Below, piece by piece: positions 8,252 through 11,936 of a stretch of 11,936 bases of DNA. The notes below the pieces were generated by a model. That model did not search any database, was not told where the DNA came from, and saw only the letters and a program-made list of their open reading frames with translations. The translations under genes and the position numbers were made by a program. Source of the stretch: Euperipatoides rowelli (Eukaryota > Onychophora > Udeonychophora > Euonychophora > Peripatopsidae); NCBI GenBank assembly GCA_003024985.2, contig PXIH01S0013880.1; one strand, given 5' to 3'. Each line of letters opens with the position of its first letter. Position 1 is the first letter of the stretch.

Positions 8252-8492
8252 CAAGTAAACAGTGGCTTATCCAGAAAATTATTTTGGGGGGGGGTGTTGA
8301 TAAACTTTTTTTTTTTTGTCTTTTGGAACACGTTAGGATACTAGTAACTTTTTGATAAGCTTTCTTTAACACTTTCTTAGGTTACAAGATACTTTTTTTT
8401 TGGATATTGGAATAGATAGTTAATTGTTGGGGGGGGGGGGGTGTTCAGACCTCCAAGGACACCTTTCCTCCTGAATAGCCCTTGCAAGAAAA
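8252..8492. mobile_element. Miniature hAT-like element with G runs and near-perfect 8-bp target duplication
   Basis: CAAGTAAA (8252-8259) and CAAGAAAA (8485-8492) match at 7 of 8 bases and flank an element of about 225 bp (8260-8484). Its left end reads CAGTGGCTTATCCAG. The right end, on the other strand, reads CAAGGGCTATTCAG, an imperfect inverted repeat with one indel. The CA start and 8-bp duplication fit hAT-type elements. G9 (8286-8294) and G13 (8429-8441) lie just inside the two ends in direct orientation, each followed by TGTT. No transposase is encoded. Its general design, short inverted ends followed by a C/G run, is shared with the 1951-2276 element, although the end sequences differ. 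Confidence 0.6.
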
Positions 8493-9313
8493 CCAAAATA
8501 ATTTAACATTACGGCTACATGCAAAAATGATTTATTATGCTTTCCTTTGTGTTTAAGCGTCCATCACCTTGTGTGATTTTATAAATTAAAGAGCATGCTT
8601 AAATTTTGCACCTGTAGATACCTAGCTGCTAAGAATGGGCCTGCTTATTACAGGATATAATTAATTATCAATTTCAAATTAAGTTCTTTATCTCAATACC
8701 TCCAGTCAAAACAAATACTTGTATTTTCATTATAATTAGCTAACTTAACATTCACATTAAGAATCAGACAACATAATCCTGAATATTAAAAAAAAATTGA
8801 TACGAATTTTGAATACTCAAATATTTAAAAAAAAAAAAACATTGTAAGAAAAATAGTTTATGTAGATTCTGTATTAAAAAAAATAAGCAACATTAAAATT
8901 GCTACAGTTTAGAAAATATACTCTAAAAATAAAATACCTATTAATCACTTCATACATCTTGAACGGAATACCAAAGAAAATTTGAAATTTTATTTTTTAC
9001 ATTTGCTTTCAACTTCTAGTTGATTTTTTACGATTACCGAGAGGCTAAAGGAGACAGGGAGTGAAGTGCATAAAGTAAAACCATTTTTCAAACAGATGGA
9101 AGGGGGGAAAAATTTAAAACTCAAATTACTCAATGTGAAAGATAAATACACGCAAATGGTTTCAGAAAAAAAAAAAAAAAAAAATCCCAATAATTTATGG
9201 AAAAGATTAAATTTCAGTTTTATAATTTAAAAATATAGTATTTAACAAAAATACTACACCGTCACTCTCTGATAAACATAATCTATATATTAAAAGAGTC
9301 CATATAGCCTATT
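8493..9313. other. AT-rich spacer, no gene seen
   Basis: No gene is supported. The stretch is mainly AT-rich with A runs near 8826-8839 and 9167-9183. The small minus-strand open frame at 8990-9190 begins as a phenylalanine run encoded by the A tract and is not credible. TTAATTATCAATTT-type sequence near 8660 is low complexity. Confidence 0.6.
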
Positions 9314-9622
9314 GATAAAATTTGCACTAGCTTCTGGATCTCAGACCTAACATTGTCATGCAGCCTATTAGACAATTTACTAATATTAACTGTACAGTGA
9401 CCCAACTCCAACATGAATATACAGTAATAGCAAAAAGATATCTAATATAAACCATACACTGACCCTAACTCCAAATTAAATATTAAAGCATAAATAAATA
9501 AACAAACAAATAAGACTACAGTCAGTCTGTGGTCGGTTTGCAGATAGAGTGCAAGCCGACCTCTGTTTTTGGCTGCAAGGCAGTGGTAGGTCTGAGATCC
9601 AGATGCTAGTAAATTTGCTATC
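9314..9622. mobile_element. Foldback element with inverted arms of about 50 bp
   Basis: Left arm 9314-9365 and right arm 9571-9622 are inverted copies. They share the perfect core CTGGATCTCAGACCTA, and similar sequence extends on both sides from GATA/AAATTT through CACTAGC to TGCAGCC. The loop of about 205 bases carries a 62-bp direct duplication and the perfect palindrome ACTGTACAGT (9389-9398). Long inverted arms around a noncoding loop are typical of foldback or MITE-type elements. No clear target duplication was seen next to the arms, so the outer boundary is approximate. The minus-strand frame at 9442-9630 is just the right arm plus loop read as protein. Confidence 0.65.
9380..9484. repeat. 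Direct duplication inside the foldback loop, offset 62 bp
   Basis: CTAATATTAACTGTACAGTG at 9380 recurs as CTAATATAAACCATACACTG at 9442, and both continue into GACC(C/CT)AACTCCAA and an AAATAT-type end. Divergence of about one base in four or five suggests an old duplication. Confidence 0.5.
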
Positions 9623-9675
9623 CTCCTCAACCACTCATTCTAGAGCAATGATGTTTGATTTGCTTGAAAGCTCTG

Positions 9676-9876
9676 CTAAAGCAAATCTGGCAGATGAAAT
9701 TTTGGGCTCCCGATGACCTTTCCTACACTGGGATAAATTTTTGAAAATTTAGGACCAAAGGAGTTTTGAAGTTTGCTAGCTAACTGAACAGCAAACATCG
9801 GACCTCCAATAAATCCAAAAACAGCTTCAAATATATTTTTAAAACTTATTTGTATCCCATACCCCTGGAGGTACAA
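9676..9876 (-). other. Open frame with short SLC5-like stretch; coding status doubtful
   Basis: The minus-strand frame of 66 residues contains AVFGFIGGPMFAV at about residues 18-30. This resembles the FG..GGPL.GVF region of sodium/solute cotransporters of the SLC5 family as I remember it. The bases just before it (ending TTTGAAG on the minus strand) could be a weak splice acceptor without a good pyrimidine tract. After residue 30 the frame (QLASKLQNSF and onward) no longer resembles that family, and no GT donor follows in register. Residues 1-17 come from a hairpin repeat. At best this is a decayed exon fragment; a chance match over 13 residues is equally possible. Confidence 0.12.
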
Positions 9877-9985
9877 ATAAATTTAAAAAATATAACTCAA
9901 ACATTTATTTTAAACTTAATTGTACCCCCCCCCCACACACACACACTTAATGGGCGTGAGGGGGTACAAATAAGTTTCAGTAATA
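9831..9985. repeat. Two adjacent hairpins from four alternating motif copies
   Basis: The motif AAACTTATTTGTACCCC appears four times in alternating orientation: plus at 9842-9858, minus at 9867-9884, plus at 9912-9929 and minus at 9960-9977. The first pair extends to arms of about 26 bp (9833-9858 and 9867-9893) with only an 8-base loop. The second pair encloses C10 (9925-9934), (CA)n (9935-9946) and TTAATGGGCGTGAG. The arms of both hairpins continue into AT-rich sequence ending in AATATT-like bases. The likeliest source is two copies of one small foldback transposon, or the two ends of one whose interior is lost. Confidence 0.7.
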
Positions 9986-10751
9986 TTTAATTAATATATT
10001 AGTTCAATTTGTAATATAATGCAAGTATTTAAATAATAACAAATTGACATTACCAGGAAATAAAATAATTAATTAAAAAATTATATATCTGTATAGTAAT
10101 AACCAATAGAAAAAAAGAAAACGTGAAATTCAAGTATTGATCATTTAATAATAATCATAGGAAATTGGATAATCTGTAATGAGTATTTTGCAAATTAAGT
10201 AAGATCATCCTCTCAACAGATTCTTGATCATCACAATGATATAAATACTTCTAGGGGTGCTTTGATTGGCGTCACTGATCAGCAAGACAGTGAAATAAGA
10301 TTTCCTGTTACAAGATTATCGATAATCCCCTAGTGTTAAAAGATGAACCAATCAATATGCTTTTTAATACATCAGACTCTTCAGGCAATTTCATAAAGGA
10401 AATTGTGTGTGCACTAAGTTTTCTCAGAAAACTTGAGAGTATTAAAACTTAACAAAATAAAAACATTAATGTCAACACGTCTAATATAAAGTAATGTAGA
10501 TGCAAAAGACACATTAAAATATATATATATATAATTTATAAATTTTACAATTGAAAAGCTAAAGAAAGTTTAAACTTACTCGATTAATTAGAGCAAATTA
10601 AATACCTTTACAGATTTAAACATTAGTAAAAAATGTACATTGCTTAGAAGCTCAGGATGTGTGTCATTTTATTATTAATTTAATTGCGTTTATTTAACAA
10701 AATAAAATAAGTTATAACAAATTAACAATATATACAAAACAATTGTAATAA
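9986..10751. other. Spacer with a palindrome-rich patch, no gene seen
   Basis: Most of this stretch is AT-rich, including (AT)n at 10519-10532, and no gene is supported. The interval 10201-10360 is less AT-rich and carries several complementary pairs, listed separately. Confidence 0.5.
10251..10355. other. Palindrome-rich patch with interleaved complementary segments
   Basis: CTAGGGG (10251-10257) is complementary to CCCCTAG (10327-10333), and TTGATTGG (10262-10269) to CCAATCAA (10348-10355). Their order is interleaved, as in a pseudoknot. A perfect 14-bp palindrome GATTATCGATAATC lies at 10314-10327 and CTGATCAG at 10275-10282; CACTG (10273-10277) pairs with CAGTG (10288-10292). This might be a structured RNA, a cluster of GATA and CCAAT factor sites, or chance. 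The loops are long and no promoter or terminator of an RNA gene is evident. Confidence 0.2.
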
Positions 10752-10820
10752 TTTACGATAATTCTATTTGGAACTCTAGCCCAGCAGTTGGATGTGAATT
10801 CTAATTCCAATAAATTAAAA

Positions 10821-11132
10821 ATGCGATTTGCTTTAATGAGGGGAACAATGCAAATAAAGTCAAACAGCAGATTATCCTTCCTGCTACAAAACTATAGTCT
10901 GTCAACGATTAAACTGTCAATTCAAACTGTTTCGTGCATTATTACAGCCAGAACGTTCCTTGAGCCTCCACTCGAGTTACTTTTTTGTCAGTCCGATATA
11001 GAAGCCTATCCTTCCACATCACATTCTACAAAAACACAAATGAAAAAGGTTCAATCGACGATCATCACTGAAGAAACAACCAAACAGTTCGATTCGCTGA
11101 TCACAAATAAGGTGATTCAACTCATTAAATAA
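10821..11132 (+). CDS. Unrecognised 103-residue open frame, possible terminal exon
   Basis: I do not recognise a family. The frame is open from 10752 (after a TAA at 10749-10751) to a TAA at 11130-11132, 126 codons including the stop, the longest open run outside the tandem arrays. In DNA this AT-rich, open runs of that length are uncommon by chance. The first ATG is at 10821. Two good-looking splice acceptors lie in it: TTCGTGCATTATTACAG (ends 10947) and TTACTTTTTTGTCAG (ends 10991). The second would give a 46-residue final exon in phase, beginning SDIEAYPSTSHSTKTQ, less AT-rich than its surroundings and containing several CpG. AATAAA overlaps the stop (11128-11133) and another lies at 11283-11288. 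The C-terminal part (KKVQSTIITEETTKQFDSL) is Ser/Thr/Lys-rich and faintly recalls the linker before the DUF659 region of hAT transposases; this is only a guess. It could also be non-coding. Confidence 0.28.
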   Translation: MRFALMRGTMQIKSNSRLSFLLQNYSLSTIKLSIQTVSCIITARTFLEPPLELLFCQSDIEAYPSTSHSTKTQMKKVQSTIITEETTKQFDSLITNKVIQLIK

Positions 11133-11420
11133 AATGTGTCACAGCTAATAATTCCTAGGGCTCTGGATGTTCTGATTTGCCTAGATGAATGTTTGTGAAA
11201 ATACAAATAATTGCAATGTAAATCCATTGCTTTAGATGCATTCCCAACCTTTGGAACATTTTACCAATCTTTTACATTATAAAATAAAAATGAAAACAAA
11301 AATTTACTAAACAAACAAAACAAAAACTATTTACAGAGAAAGAAGGCAAGCAGCCATTATGACGCTATATCCGAATTAAGCCACAATGGTAAAAACAGGT
11401 ATTCAAAACGTTTCAAAAAT
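11133..11420. other. Possible 3' flank, no gene seen
   Basis: This is AT-rich sequence between the open frame and array C. It contains AATAAA at 11283-11288, which could act as a polyadenylation signal if the upstream frame is a terminal exon. An A/C-rich low-complexity stretch spans 11292-11328. Confidence 0.4.
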
Positions 11421-11936
11421 GGCATTCCTCGTCATGTGCATTCTGCATGTTACAAGTGGTACCACCTGCTGGCAAAAAAATTACTCTTGCATAAACACTC
11501 AGTAGTCAGGAATCCTCAAGAAAAGGCAAAGTGTTGAGTTGTTGATTGAAACAATATTGACTACCATCTTTGGTCATGTGCATGTTACAAGCGGTACCAC
11601 CTGGTGGTACAAACACAAGCCTTTCATATTCACACAGTAGACAATAATCCTCAAGAGAAGACATAGTGTGTTGGGGGTTAATTGAAACAGCAACAGTTAC
11701 CATTCCTGGTCATTGGTGTATGTGTGACAAGTGGTGCCACCTGGTGGGCATAAATACAAGTCTTGCATAATCACTCAGTAGTGATGAATCCTCAAGAAAA
11801 GGCACAATGTGTTGAGTGGTAAATTGAAACAAAATTGACTACAATTCCTGGTCATGAGCATGTTACAAGTGGTACCACCTGGTGGCATAAACACAAATCT
11901 TGCATAATCACTCAGTCAGGGCCCTCACTAAGGGGG
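11421..11936. repeat. Tandem array C, unit about 138 bp, four units to window end
   Basis: The unit runs from CATTCCTGGTCATG through TGCATGTTACAA, the core GTGGTACCACCTGGTGG, CATAAACACAAGTCTTGCAT, AATCACTCAGTAGT, AATCCTCAAGAAAAGGCA and a TTGAAACAAAATTGACTAC end. Core positions are 11456, 11591, 11731 and 11869, giving spacings of 135, 140 and 138 bases. The core is the best conserved part: GTGGTACCAC is a perfect palindrome in units 1 and 4, with one substitution each in units 2 and 3. Unit 1 has a small extra TGCATTC-type duplication. Unit 4 diverges after CACTCAGT into CAGGGCCCTCACTAAGGGGG at the window edge. The open minus-strand frame at 11506-11703 is a by-product of the repeats. Confidence 0.88.

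Noticed and set aside
10788-10820. TTG start at 10788 for the 10.8-kb open frame
   Set aside because: A TTG start would be exceptional in an animal nuclear gene. The first ATG is at 10821, and if this is an internal or terminal exon no start is needed.
11088-11102. tRNA B-box (GTTCGATTC at 11089-11097)
   Set aside because: No A-box or cloverleaf arms at the right spacing, and the match lies within the open frame at 10752-11132.
11506-11703. Minus-strand 65-residue open frame with a PPGG motif
   Set aside because: It is one and a half units of array C read as protein. Other units shift the frame because spacing varies between 135 and 140 bases.

Overview
The window looks like non-coding nuclear DNA from an invertebrate animal. 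It is very AT-rich (about 30% GC by eye) and carries long A/T runs, homopolymer C or G runs of 9 to 22 bases, CA and AT microsatellites, decayed miniature DNA transposons with 8-bp target duplications, and three separate tandem arrays. There is no prokaryotic gene density, no operon, no ribosome-binding pattern and no long ORF. The mix of C/G-run miniature elements and minisatellite blocks recalls mollusc-like or other lophotrochozoan genomes. That placement is an inference, and I cannot name the species.

Layout. 1-658 is AT-rich spacer. 659-1123 is a roughly 450-bp hAT-type miniature element with a perfect 8-bp target duplication, and it contains a second hAT-like terminus. 1951-2276 is a second miniature element built around C runs. 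2277-4433 is spacer with a foldback, a 12-bp telomere-like minisatellite and an assembly gap. 4434-5861 is tandem array A (unit about 100 bp, about 16 units). 5862-6899 is spacer. 6900-7954 is tandem array B (unit about 90 bp, about 12 units). 8252-8492 is a third miniature element with an imperfect 8-bp target duplication. 9314-9622 is a foldback element with arms of about 50 bp. 9831-9985 holds two adjacent hairpins built from four alternating copies of one motif. 10201-10360 is a palindrome-rich, less AT-rich patch. 10752-11132 is the longest open frame outside the repeats and the only credible coding candidate. 11421-11936 is tandem array C (unit about 138 bp, four units), running to the window edge.

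No complete gene is recognisable. The window is best read as intergenic or intronic DNA, perhaps with one terminal exon near 11 kb. All three N positions (3386, 5101, 7711) have identical sequence on both sides, so they look like unmerged contig overlaps rather than real gaps, and copy numbers and frames across them should not be trusted. I found no convincing new multi-gene system. The most unusual material is repeat architecture: paired hairpins, hairpin-bearing satellite units, and a short-long higher-order pattern in array A.
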